64,000 nucleotides of DNA from Chryseolinea soli (GTDB taxonomy: Bacteria; Bacteroidota; Bacteroidia; Cytophagales; Cyclobacteriaceae): contig NZ_CP032382.1 in the NCBI RefSeq assembly GCF_003589925.1, positions 6,510,001 through 6,574,000 on the forward strand, read 5' to 3'. The position numbers and the translations under genes are program-made. The notes beneath the pieces were generated by a model. The model saw only the letters and a list, made by a program, of their open reading frames with translations, made no database searches and was not told the DNA's origin. Of the stretch, positions 56,625 to 64,000 are shown piece after piece (within the stretch, counting starts at the first letter, position 1; each line of letters begins with the position of its first letter).

Positions 56625-56775
56625 GAATTCAGGAGCCAGAAGCCAGGAGCCAGAATTTAATACTCGGTATTCAGTAGACAGTAGCCAGTAGTCAGTAGCC
56701 AATAGTTTGGTATCGAGAAACATTTTCCTTACACCGACTACTGACTACTGACTACTGGCTACTGGCTACTTTTTT
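56625..56775. repeat. GGCTCCTGG / ACTACTGACT patch, copy 2 (inverted)
   Basis: AGGAGCCAGAAGCCAGGAGC followed by repeated CAGTAGCCAGTAGTCAGTAG, a gap, and then GACTACTGACTACTGGCTAC repeats up to the Crp gene's stop. It is the reverse complement of the patch at 41074-41150, and its two halves are also inverted relative to each other. Confidence 0.75.
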
Positions 56776-57363
56776 TCATTCCTTTCTTTTTGCTCTGATC
56801 TTGCTGAGGAATTCGGGGGTGAAGCCTAGGTAAGAGGCTAGCATGTATTGAGGGACGCGTTGTACGAATTCGGGGAACATGCGGCTGAATTGGCCGTAGC
56901 GCTCCTCCCCTGACTGGTTGTAGATGAAGTGAATGCGGGTAAGCGCCGCCGAGTAGGCCCGCTCTGCGATGAGGCGGAAATAGCGTTCCAATGTGGGGGC
57001 CTTTGCCAGCAATTCTTCCAGCTCCGTTTTGGTGATGACCAGGAGCTGTGATGGCTCTACGGCCTGGATGGTGAAGGTGGATGGCTTTTGCATTTCGAAG
57101 CTCATGTAGTCGGTCATCCACCAGTTGTCGATGGCAAATTGGATGATCTGTTCGTTGCCTTCGTCGGTGTGGATGAAGAGGCGGAGGCAGCCCTTGACGA
57201 CGAAATATTTTTCGTGGCAAACTTCGCCGGCGCGGGCTAATATCGTTTTGTTGGGGATGGTTTTGGGATGGATGAGCGTGGATAAGGTTTCGATGTTCGC
57301 GTCGGTCAGGGGGGCGAATTTTCGGATGTGTTGGATGAGGGGGTCCAGGGGAGTGATGTCCAT
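56776..57363 (-). CDS. Crp/Fnr family transcriptional regulator
   Basis: 195 residues from the ATG at 57363 ('MDITPLDPLIQHIRKFAPLT'); the frame is open to 57510 but that part is coded by a tandem repeat and is not credible. Cyclic-nucleotide-binding-like beta-roll at about 25-115 ('ARAGEVCHEKYFVVKGCLRLF', 'EGNEQIIQFAIDNWWMTDYM'), then a C-terminal helix-turn-helix ('QYMLASYLGFTPEFLSKIRAK'). No Cys cluster, so not an Fnr-type oxygen sensor. It probably regulates itself and neighbouring genes such as the AhpD-like gene. Confidence 0.88.
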   Translation of the reverse strand: MDITPLDPLIQHIRKFAPLTDANIETLSTLIHPKTIPNKTILARAGEVCHEKYFVVKGCLRLFIHTDEGNEQIIQFAIDNWWMTDYMSFEMQKPSTFTIQAVEPSQLLVITKTELEELLAKAPTLERYFRLIAERAYSAALTRIHFIYNQSGEERYGQFSRMFPEFVQRVPQYMLASYLGFTPEFLSKIRAKRKE

Positions 57364-57410
57364 GATCTGTGCTTGAAGTTTTAACCGCTCAGCTTCGCTG
57401 AAGCTCCTGT

Positions 57411-57498
57411 CTTCGCTAAAGCTACGACGGGCAAGTCGGCGAGCAAGGAAAGGCGCTAAGACCTCTCCTTCGCTAAAGCTACGACGGGCAAGTCGGCG
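57411..57498. repeat. tandem 31-bp repeat upstream of the Crp/Fnr gene
   Basis: 57411-57441 is repeated at 57468-57498 (period 57), starting CTTCGCTAAAGCTACGACGG and continuing identically to the GTCGGCG end. A related CTTCGCTGAAGCT lies at 57393-57405. If translated in the Crp frame it would give LARRSFSE-type repeats, but it lies upstream of the likely start. Confidence 0.8.
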
Positions 57499-57559
57499 GG
57501 CAGGCAGCAAAGTTAACGCAAAGTTGGCTTTGCGCCTTCGACATGGCTTTTTGTCCAGG

Positions 57560-58006
57560 CTACTTTTTGGGGATTTTGAGCATGCGGGCTTGCATTTCGT
57601 CGACCGACAATTCTTCCAGCACTTGGGCGAGCCACCAGGTATTTCCCTGGGGGTCTTTGATGCCCCCTTCGCGATAGCCGTAGAAACGGTCGGCGGGTTC
57701 CATTAAGGGGGTGGCGCCGGCGGCGAGGGCCTTTTGGAAGATGTCGTCTACGTGGCTTACAAAAACGTAGTTGGCTCCGGGAGTCGCGGGCCATTCGGGT
57801 CGGGCACGGCCCATCATGATGACCGTTTCGCCCAGGCTCACTTCGCCGTGTTGAACAAAACCATTCTCTTGTTTTAGTTCTTCTTTGATGCGGGCGCCAA
57901 AGACGGTCTGCAAAAATTGTGCTTCCACCTCTACGCTTTCCACCATCAGGTAAGGGCAGACGTTGCTATAGCCTGCAGGTGCAGGGGTTTCTTCTTTCTT
58001 TTCCAT
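57560..58006 (-). CDS. VOC family protein, PhnB/glyoxalase-like
   Basis: 148 residues from the ATG at 58006. PhnB-type pattern: 'YSNVCPYLMVESVEVEAQFL', 'GEVSLGETVIMMGRARPEW', 'NYVFVSHVDDIFQKALAAGA', 'GYREGGIKDPQGNTWWLAQ'. The usual annotation is a VOC or DUF1338-like protein without known substrate. It lies between Crp/Fnr and AraC genes on the same strand. Confidence 0.85.
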   Translation of the reverse strand: MEKKEETPAPAGYSNVCPYLMVESVEVEAQFLQTVFGARIKEELKQENGFVQHGEVSLGETVIMMGRARPEWPATPGANYVFVSHVDDIFQKALAAGATPLMEPADRFYGYREGGIKDPQGNTWWLAQVLEELSVDEMQARMLKIPKK

Positions 58007-58093
58007 AATCGTGTGATTTAAGTATGGAAGCAAAGTAAAAGCATGGAGCAATGGAGAAATTGTACAAACCGGACATAGCGGAAAAATCGCTGG

Positions 58094-58876
58094 TCAGGCG
58101 CTCAACTTTATAAAGTTGTCGGCGGTGTGGTGATCGTTGAGGTTGAAGTATTGTTTTGGACTGAGGCCGGAGAATTCTTTGAAGTCCCGTATGAAATGTG
58201 ATTGGTCGTAGTATCCGGCTTGCAACGCCAACGCGGTGAGGTTGTCGAGGTCGTTGCCTTTTCGCAGCGACAGGCTGGAGTGGAAACGGATGAGTCTTGA
58301 GAACGCTTTGGGTGACGTGCCGACGGCGCTCCTGAATTTGCGATCGAAGTGACGCCCCGATAAGCCGAGGTCGCTCGCGAGGGCGTCGACGGTGGTGGCT
58401 CCTTTGTAGCGGACGATGTGCTGAATGCATTGAAACAATCCGTTGGCTTCCTGCTGCCGCGATTTTAATTTCCGGAGCAAGTAGCGCGACAACGCGACGA
58501 TGCGGGCGTCGCGGTGTTGGGCATTCGCGATCTCGTCTTTTAACAACGTCCCTTCGTTTCCCAGGAAATCGGCGATCGCAACCGTGGTGTTGGTTACGGC
58601 TTGTGGCGATTCGTGGAAGAGGAACGGGAGAGCATAAGGATATAAGAACGCACCCATCATGCCCAATTTACCGGGCATGGCGAAGTCGCGGTGATGATGG
58701 GTGATGCCGCTCACCAGTCCTGCATTGTAGTGATAAAAAAACACCAGGCCGGGAGCGCTTTCGGCAAAGAGCCTGTAAGTGACGGGCGCCACGGGAACAT
58801 CGTCGGATTCGATGCTCCAAAAATAGCGGACCACGTCCGAAAGAGCAGGCGGCGGCAAGGTTTCCTGGTAGCGCAT
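58094..58876 (-). CDS. AraC family transcriptional regulator
   Basis: 260 residues from the ATG at 58876 ('MRYQETLPPPALSDVVRYFW', a common start in this subgroup); the ATG at 58903 would add nine residues. An N-terminal ligand-binding cupin-like domain (DUF6597-type) is followed by two helix-turn-helices: 'TVDALASDLGLSGRHFDRKF' and 'LTALALQAGYYDQSHFIRDF'. It probably controls the VOC gene that follows on the same strand. Confidence 0.9.
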   Translation of the reverse strand: MRYQETLPPPALSDVVRYFWSIESDDVPVAPVTYRLFAESAPGLVFFYHYNAGLVSGITHHHRDFAMPGKLGMMGAFLYPYALPFLFHESPQAVTNTTVAIADFLGNEGTLLKDEIANAQHRDARIVALSRYLLRKLKSRQQEANGLFQCIQHIVRYKGATTVDALASDLGLSGRHFDRKFRSAVGTSPKAFSRLIRFHSSLSLRKGNDLDNLTALALQAGYYDQSHFIRDFKEFSGLSPKQYFNLNDHHTADNFIKLSA

Positions 58877-58979
58877 AAAACGAAGATACAAATTCGTCTT
58901 CACTGCCCCTAATCACGGCAATCCGTTAGGACTCCGTTGGATCTTTCTTTTTATCTTTCGTATCAAACCCAACCGCTTT

Positions 58980-60968
58980 ATGAAATATCTATTCCTGCTC
59001 GTTGTGTTCAACCTTTGTTTGGTTTGCCACACGCACGCTCAATCCGACACGCTGCAATGGACCATCCAGATGGGTGGACAAACGTCCGGTCTTTTCAAGT
59101 ATCTCAAAAATGCTGACGGTTCCTACACCGAATGGTTCCGATTCAACGATCGCGGCCGGGGCGACAGCACGGTGGTGCACTACCGCCTCAACGACCACAG
59201 CTATATGACCTGGATGGACGCCAAAGGTGTGGACTACTTTAAGAAGCCCATCTTCGAAACGTTCAGCATCCAAAGCGGCATCGCCTCCTGGGAGAATCCA
59301 GTAGAAAAAGAACAACGGAAAATAGAGGGCGACATGGTGTACATTCCCTTAAAAGCCCGTGGCGGGATTTCCTACGCCAACTTCTTCCAGACCCCGGACC
59401 ACGCCGTGAACCTGCTGCCCTCGGGCCGTCAGAAACTAACGGAGCTGCAGGAATACACTTTGAAAGACGGCCGGAAGATCAGCCTCGTATCCTTATCAGG
59501 AACCGGCCTCACACCACAATATGTTTGGCTCGACAGCCAGCACAATTTCTTCGCGCTTCCCAGCGATTGGTTTGCCATCCTTCCCAAAGGCGACGAAGGC
59601 CTCAATCCAGAACTGCTCGCCATCCAGAAAGGAGTGGAACAAAATTATTATAAAGAGCTGAAAACAAAGTTCGCCAAAAAAGTAACGAGTGGCCTGGCCG
59701 TTACCCACGCTACGCTGTTTAACCCGAAAAGCGGTACCGCTCAACCTAATTCAACCATCCTGATCGAAAACGGCACCATCACCCAGGTCGGTCCCGACAA
59801 AAGTGTGACCGTGCCCCAAGGCTTTCAGGTCGTGGACGCCCAGGGAAAATTTGTGATGCCCGGACTTTGGGACATGCACGTACACTACGGCCAGGGCACT
59901 GACGGCCTGCTGCACCTGGGCAACGGCATCACCAACGTGCGCGACATGGGCAACAGCGAGAGCATGCTGGATGAGAAAAAACAAATTGACGATGGCCTGG
60001 TGCTCGGCCCCCGCATACAAGCCATGTGCGGCTTCATCGACGGTGCCGGCCCTTACGCCGGGCCCACCGGCGCGCGGATCAATAGCGTGGACGAAGGCAT
60101 TGCCGCCGTAAAGAAATACAAGACGATGGGCTACACGCAGATCAAGCTCTACAGCTCGATAAAACCCGAGTGGGTAAAGCCCATCGCGGCCGAAGCCCAC
60201 CGGAACGGTATGCGCGTGAGTGGCCACATACCCGCGCACATGCTGGCCAGCGAAGCCATCGACGCAGGATACGACGAGATCCAGCACATGAACATGGTGT
60301 TCCTCAACTTCCTGGGCAAAGACCTGGATACGCGCACGCCCGTACGCTTTCATGCCGTGGCACAAAACGCCGCGATGCTCGATCTGAACAGCGCACCGGT
60401 GAAAGCATTTATCAAACAGCTGGTGGCCAAGAAAACCGTTATCGATCCCACCATCAGCTTCTTTGAAACGATGTTCATTCCAACAAAAGGAAAGCCTGTG
60501 CCCACGATGGCGCCGGTTGTCGATCGCTTACCGCTCGATCTGCAGCGCGAGTATAAATCCGGCGGCGCCCTCGAAGTTCCTGCCGGCAGGGAAGAAACGT
60601 ATGCCAAGTCCTTTCAAAACATGCTCAAGATGGTGAAAGTGCTTCACAACAACGGCGTGGTGATCGTGCCCGGCACCGACGATGTGCCTGGATTTGTGCT
60701 GCACAAGGAACTTGAAAACTATGTGCGCGCAGGCATCCCCAACGCCGCGGTGTTGAAGATCGCCACCCTGCAATCGGCCACGGTGGCCGGCAAGGAAAAG
60801 ACCTATGGCACGCTTGAACCCGGCAAAGCCGCCGACATCATTTTGATCGACGGCAATCCGCTGAACAACATCAGCGACATCCGCAAAGTGGAGACGGTGA
60901 TCAAAGGGCAAGAGATCTATCAGACAAAGGACTTGCTCAACGCTGTTTCTATACGATACTTTAAGTGA
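58980..60968 (+). CDS. exported amidohydrolase family protein
   Basis: 662 residues. Signal peptide 'MKYLFLLVVFNLCLVCHTHAQ', a ~230-residue N-terminal beta-rich part, then an imidazolonepropionase-like amidohydrolase domain: 'DAQGKFVMPGLWDMHVHYGQG' blocks with metal ligands His300 and His302, 'RVSGHIPAHM' and 'YDEIQHMN' (further His), 'VIVPGTDDVPGF' (Asp), and 'GTLEPGKAADIILIDGNPL'. A periplasmic or surface hydrolase of a peptide or cyclic amide; substrate unknown. Divergent from the AraC gene. Confidence 0.88.
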   Translation: MKYLFLLVVFNLCLVCHTHAQSDTLQWTIQMGGQTSGLFKYLKNADGSYTEWFRFNDRGRGDSTVVHYRLNDHSYMTWMDAKGVDYFKKPIFETFSIQSGIASWENPVEKEQRKIEGDMVYIPLKARGGISYANFFQTPDHAVNLLPSGRQKLTELQEYTLKDGRKISLVSLSGTGLTPQYVWLDSQHNFFALPSDWFAILPKGDEGLNPELLAIQKGVEQNYYKELKTKFAKKVTSGLAVTHATLFNPKSGTAQPNSTILIENGTITQVGPDKSVTVPQGFQVVDAQGKFVMPGLWDMHVHYGQGTDGLLHLGNGITNVRDMGNSESMLDEKKQIDDGLVLGPRIQAMCGFIDGAGPYAGPTGARINSVDEGIAAVKKYKTMGYTQIKLYSSIKPEWVKPIAAEAHRNGMRVSGHIPAHMLASEAIDAGYDEIQHMNMVFLNFLGKDLDTRTPVRFHAVAQNAAMLDLNSAPVKAFIKQLVAKKTVIDPTISFFETMFIPTKGKPVPTMAPVVDRLPLDLQREYKSGGALEVPAGREETYAKSFQNMLKMVKVLHNNGVVIVPGTDDVPGFVLHKELENYVRAGIPNAAVLKIATLQSATVAGKEKTYGTLEPGKAADIILIDGNPLNNISDIRKVETVIKGQEIYQTKDLLNAVSIRYFK

Positions 60969-61000
60969 GCCTGTGATGACCAGGACGGCCCGAACGCCGT

Positions 61001-61031
61001 TTTGGTCGCCATGGGATATCCGTTATCTTTG
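61001..61031 (+). promoter_or_regulatory. Bacteroidota consensus promoter
   Basis: TTTG at 61001-61004, 19-nt spacer, TATCTTTG at 61024-61031: perfect TTTG-N19-TAnnTTTG. Located 17 nt before the ATG at 61049. Confidence 0.8.
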
Positions 61032-61048
61032 GATAAATCTAGATCTTT

Positions 61049-61750
61049 ATGCGTTATCCGTTAACCGTTGTACTGTTGGTTACCCTATCGCTTATCGCCA
61101 AGGGACAATATTCCGACACGGAAGAAACAGACCCCGAAGAAATCGACATCGAAGAAACCGACACAAGACCTGTTTTCACTCCGGGGCTATACCTCAGCTT
61201 TTATAATTTCATTGAAAACGATCCGGTTCCGCCGGAAGATATCATCACGGACATACCCCGGCAGCGCGATTTTTACATTCAATTGTTTAGAGCAAATGCG
61301 ATCGATGTGGCCTTGAGCGACACGATGCTTCATCTCCATCCGGACGACGTTTGGGGATACACCGACGGTCGTGGCATTTTTATAAACCGAAGCAAATTCC
61401 CACCGACCTTCCTGGTCGGGCCGGATGTGAGTGAAAATCCCTTTGCACAGATCAATATCATGGGGACGCTCTGTCTGGTATACTACATAAAGACCCACTC
61501 TTCTTCGGCGTTGACAGGGAATCGCGTGATGGTGCGTGCCAACGACGTCCGGCAGAGTGCCGCAAAATTTATTCTGAACACCAAAGACGGGTCGTTCTAC
61601 AACGCCAACTTATTCCAGCTCGAAAAAATGATCGCAGATGACCCGGCGCTACTGAAAGAGTTTCACGCTTACCGGGGAAAGAAGAGCATCAAATTCTATG
61701 TCTTTCTTAAAAAATATAACGAGAACCATCCTGCTGCGCTCGGGTATTGA
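61049..61750 (+). CDS. unrecognised exported protein
   Basis: 233 residues. Signal peptide 'MRYPLTVVLLVTLSLIAKGQ', then a short acidic repeat ('DTEETDPEEIDIEETDT'), then a folded domain with 'PGLYLSFYNFIENDPVPPED', 'GYTDGRGIFINRSKFPPTF' and a C-terminal basic stretch. No family recognised. Well supported as a gene by the perfect promoter. Confidence 0.75.
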   Translation: MRYPLTVVLLVTLSLIAKGQYSDTEETDPEEIDIEETDTRPVFTPGLYLSFYNFIENDPVPPEDIITDIPRQRDFYIQLFRANAIDVALSDTMLHLHPDDVWGYTDGRGIFINRSKFPPTFLVGPDVSENPFAQINIMGTLCLVYYIKTHSSSALTGNRVMVRANDVRQSAAKFILNTKDGSFYNANLFQLEKMIADDPALLKEFHAYRGKKSIKFYVFLKKYNENHPAALGY

Positions 61751-61781
61751 ACGGGTTTCAATAAAATCTTCCGGGGCGGAC

Positions 61782-62156
61782 TCACTCACCTTGTTGATAC
61801 ACGCCGAACACATTCCCGTACGGATCGCTAAAGCGCGCCGTGATCTCTGGTGCATCGCCTCCAATGGGCTGCACAATTGCCCCACCGTTGGCCAGGATGA
61901 GTTCGATGGTGGCGTGAATGTCATCGACCATGATGTAGGTGAGCACCCCCACGGTGGTTGACGGTGGCCGGTTGAGTACCCAAGCACCACTCACCTCTCC
62001 CACCCCATCGTCGAAGGCGGTGACGCCGTCGCTGCGGTGGCGGATGTTCCAACCGAAGGCGGCTTTGTAGAAGTCGGCCGATTTTTTGATGTCGGCAGCC
62101 GGGATTTGGAGGTAGCAGATCTTGCCGTTGCCGAGGGTGGGTTCTTTGGCATTCAT
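61782..62156 (-). CDS. VOC family protein
   Basis: 124 residues, a single VOC domain: 'KICYLQIPAADIKKSADFYK', 'AFGWNIRHRSDG', 'LTYIMVDDIHATIELILANG', 'ARFSDPYGNVFGVYQ' (C-terminal Glu/Gln-type metal position). Similar proteins are stress-inducible glyoxalase-like enzymes; substrate unknown. Confidence 0.85.
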   Translation of the reverse strand: MNAKEPTLGNGKICYLQIPAADIKKSADFYKAAFGWNIRHRSDGVTAFDDGVGEVSGAWVLNRPPSTTVGVLTYIMVDDIHATIELILANGGAIVQPIGGDAPEITARFSDPYGNVFGVYQQGE

Positions 62157-62274
62157 GCTATGAAGATAAGGATTTTCTACGGTTCGTCTGCTGTTGCCGC
62201 CGCGTTGTTACTGGATGTTCAGGGTATGAACCAGTATTTTCCGGTTTCTGCTGGTCTTCTTCTCTGTATGCAAC

Positions 62275-63000
62275 TCAATGGCCAAACGATCGAAAAACAT
62301 AGCCAACTCCCAAGCTGACGCGCAGGCCGTCAGGTTGGATGGTGGCGGGCTTTTTGCCGCTGCCGTCGGGAATTTGGCTATCCTTTCCGTCTGTAGTGGT
62401 GAGCTTGCCGGCGTTGTGAAACTCATAGCCTGCGTCGAGTTTGAGGAACAACCGCTTCAGCGTTCGTTGTGCTGAAAGAAAAGGCTGACAAGCGACGTTG
62501 GTGGAATGCATGGGCGTAGCGTCCGCGACCGTCTGATTGCCGACCGAGAGTTCTTGTTTCAGATCGAGTTTATTGGAATAGACAGCGCCTTTCAACCCCA
62601 GAAAAAAACAGGTTCCGTAGTTGGGAAAAATGCGGATGCCCCCTTGAAGACTCACAACGTTCATGTGTACCACCTGATCGAAGTTGTAATACCCTGAATA
62701 ATCGCTGTACGACAGCCTGCCCCCTGTAGAGGTATGGCCCCAGCCGCCACCGAAAAATCCTCTGTTCCGGATGTACAGCAGATCGACGCCATAGCTGAGA
62801 TACCCGGGGAAGGTTTCCACAATGCGGCTGGCAAACTGCTGTCGACCCATCATCACGTTTTGGAAACCTTTCAGGTCGTGCATCGAAAACGTGGCATAAC
62901 CGGCATGCACAGTGCCCACCAATTGCTGTGCTTTGCTACGGGTGGGCAGCAGGCCTAAGGATAGTAATAAGACAAGGGCAACAGCGTTCCGTTGGTGCAT
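62275..63000 (-). CDS. exported outer-membrane-like protein
   Basis: 241 residues. Signal peptide 'MHQRNAVALVLLLSLGLLPT...SKAQ', then a small barrel-like body ('YLSYGVDLLYIRNRGFFGGG', 'GIRIFPNYGTCFFLGLKGAV', 'LFLKLDAGYEFHNAGKL', 'GLRVSLGVGYVFRSF'). Its first 46 bases overlap the end of the upstream gene in another frame. Probably translationally coupled; both may form one envelope unit. Confidence 0.7.
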   Translation of the reverse strand: MHQRNAVALVLLLSLGLLPTRSKAQQLVGTVHAGYATFSMHDLKGFQNVMMGRQQFASRIVETFPGYLSYGVDLLYIRNRGFFGGGWGHTSTGGRLSYSDYSGYYNFDQVVHMNVVSLQGGIRIFPNYGTCFFLGLKGAVYSNKLDLKQELSVGNQTVADATPMHSTNVACQPFLSAQRTLKRLFLKLDAGYEFHNAGKLTTTDGKDSQIPDGSGKKPATIQPDGLRVSLGVGYVFRSFGH

Positions 63001-64000
63001 ATAATTTTATTATTGACAATCGTGTATCCCCAGGAAGAATACGACATTACGGCGAATGACGTCACCTCCTCGCCGGTGGCGGCGTTGAAGAGGCGATATT
63101 TATAATCGTTGAAACCGAGCAGGTCGCTCACTTTGTCGTAAACGAGGTTATCTCCGCGTAAGGGAAGCGTTGCGACAATTTTCCCGGACGCGAGTTCGAT
63201 CATGTCAACGCCTTGGATCCTTTGGAGCATGACGTGACGATCGTCCCGAAAGACAGCCCTATAGAAAGGTTCGACGGCGAGTATGGAATTAAATTGCGTT
63301 CCGTCCCAACGCCAAAGTTTGCCATCACCGGCCAGGTGGTTACCGCTCGGGGAAATGTAGTAGGGATTGTCTGTCGCATTAGACAACAGTACCGTCTTGC
63401 CTGGCATGGCCATCGCAACGCTTATTGCTCCGCGTCGAAGGGTAATCACGTTGTTGTCGGCAACCTGGATGGAATTGAGCGGCGGGGGGGCAATGGCATC
63501 GATGTCGTAAACAGCAATCTCCGAAAAGTCGAGCGGGTTGAGCTGTATAAACTGGCGTCCCTGACTCACGTAGAGGTACGCTCCGTTGTCCGATAAGGCA
63601 AAGGCACCGTCCGTAAGATCATACGTTTGTTCAACCTGCAGCGATGTACCGTCGATGCGGGATAATGTATTTCGGCTATTGGCCAAATAGGTCATGATAA
63701 AATACTTTCCGAGCGAGGAATTATAGACAATCGGTCCATTGAACGGTGGGAACGTTGACGTTGGCGTTACACTCACGCTTTCCACAAGGGGATTACCACC
63801 TTTCGCTTTGATGGTAAGAAAAATCGATGATGGTTCAGGAAAAATAAACGAAGGCATTTGAACCGCGGTCGTGTCGTTGATGTCCGTCGTCGATTTATAG
63901 CCATAGCCCAGTTCGTACGATTGGAAGTTTTTATAGAATGGCACCTTGTGCCAGGTCAATTTCACATGCTGCAGGTCTTGCCATTCGAATGCAAGGCCAG
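62955..64000 (-). CDS. exported/surface protein with Fn3-like and propeller-like part, C-terminal portion
   Basis: Partial: the frame is open to the window end (residues 'LAFEWQDLQHVKLTWHKVPF' read through the first bases). An Fn3-like strand pattern comes first ('VKLTWHKV..FQSYELGYG'), then a beta-propeller-like region with 'YNSSLGKYFIMTYLANS', 'ALSDNGAYLYVSQG' and 'GNHLAGDGKLWRWDG'. The family is not certain. It ends 'CTNGTLLPLSYYYP', overlapping the next gene's start by 46 bp. Confidence 0.65.
   Translation of the reverse strand, partial: GLAFEWQDLQHVKLTWHKVPFYKNFQSYELGYGYKSTTDINDTTAVQMPSFIFPEPSSIFLTIKAKGGNPLVESVSVTPTSTFPPFNGPIVYNSSLGKYFIMTYLANSRNTLSRIDGTSLQVEQTYDLTDGAFALSDNGAYLYVSQGRQFIQLNPLDFSEIAVYDIDAIAPPPLNSIQVADNNVITLRRGAISVAMAMPGKTVLLSNATDNPYYISPSGNHLAGDGKLWRWDGTQFNSILAVEPFYRAVFRDDRHVMLQRIQGVDMIELASGKIVATLPLRGDNLVYDKVSDLLGFNDYKYRLFNAATGEEVTSFAVMSYSSWGYTIVNNKIICTNGTLLPLSYYYP

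Noticed and set aside
1..64000. tRNA, rRNA, insertion sequence or prophage genes
   Set aside because: I looked for T-loop-like sequences, transposase or integrase motifs and found none that I could support.

Overview
The window looks like a chromosomal segment of a Bacteroidota bacterium, most likely from the Cytophagales (inference). The sequence signs are type IX secretion (T9SS) cargo with both type A and type B C-terminal domains, a PorP/SprF protein, the ftsX-DUF3098 pair, several outer-membrane barrels with '..AQ' signal-peptide ends, and promoters of the Bacteroidota form TTTG-N19-TAnnTTTG. GC is moderately high except for one clearly AT-richer island. I saw no rRNA, tRNA, CRISPR array or transposase.

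Layout. 1-8.6 kb: the end of an ACMSD-type decarboxylase, a zinc-ribbon-like exported protein, trhO, a MogA-type protein, an M23 peptidase, a barrel plus exported TPR-CHAT protease pair, and pcm. 8.9-13.9 kb (minus): the threonine operon thrA-thrB-thrC, preceded by an unannotated-looking 35-codon leader peptide ending in a Thr/Ile-rich run, so probably controlled by attenuation. 14.1-22.3 kb (plus): a hotdog thioesterase, an ion-pumping pyrophosphatase, DUF2147, an ECF sigma and probable anti-sigma pair, then ftsX-DUF3098-uppP-truB (envelope, division and RNA modification).

22.3-34 kb: a DegT aminotransferase, a PorP/SprF protein and a 2136-residue T9SS type B adhesin-like protein with 16 tandem domains (minus), then a YebC-family regulator and a membrane sulfatase/LtaS-like transferase. 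34.1-41 kb: a barrel protein and then a minus-strand run of nine small, mostly unrecognised genes (35.3-40.7 kb). This AT-rich island is bracketed by two direct copies of a ~131-bp structured repeat whose main stem carries a compensatory base-pair change. Its cargo (SUFU-like lipoprotein, SRPBCC protein, small metallopeptidase-like protein, MGYEIHITRK protein) resembles immunity or accessory clusters.

41-52.6 kb: a PAS histidine kinase, an HU-like DUF4469 protein, a triple 22-bp dyad array, a GyrI-like protein, a PAS protein that stops after its H-box, a 1.36-kilo-residue T9SS type A protein with YCF48-like propellers, a VOC protein and a barrel. 52.8-64 kb: leuS, a field of CTTGTTGGTG palindromes, a group of stress/regulatory genes (AhpD-like, Crp/Fnr, VOC, AraC), an exported amidohydrolase, and two partly overlapping exported-protein genes running off the window end.

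Most genes are ordinary housekeeping or envelope genes. The best candidates for something new are the repeat-bracketed island, the thr leader, and the three unrelated families of short palindromic intergenic repeats.
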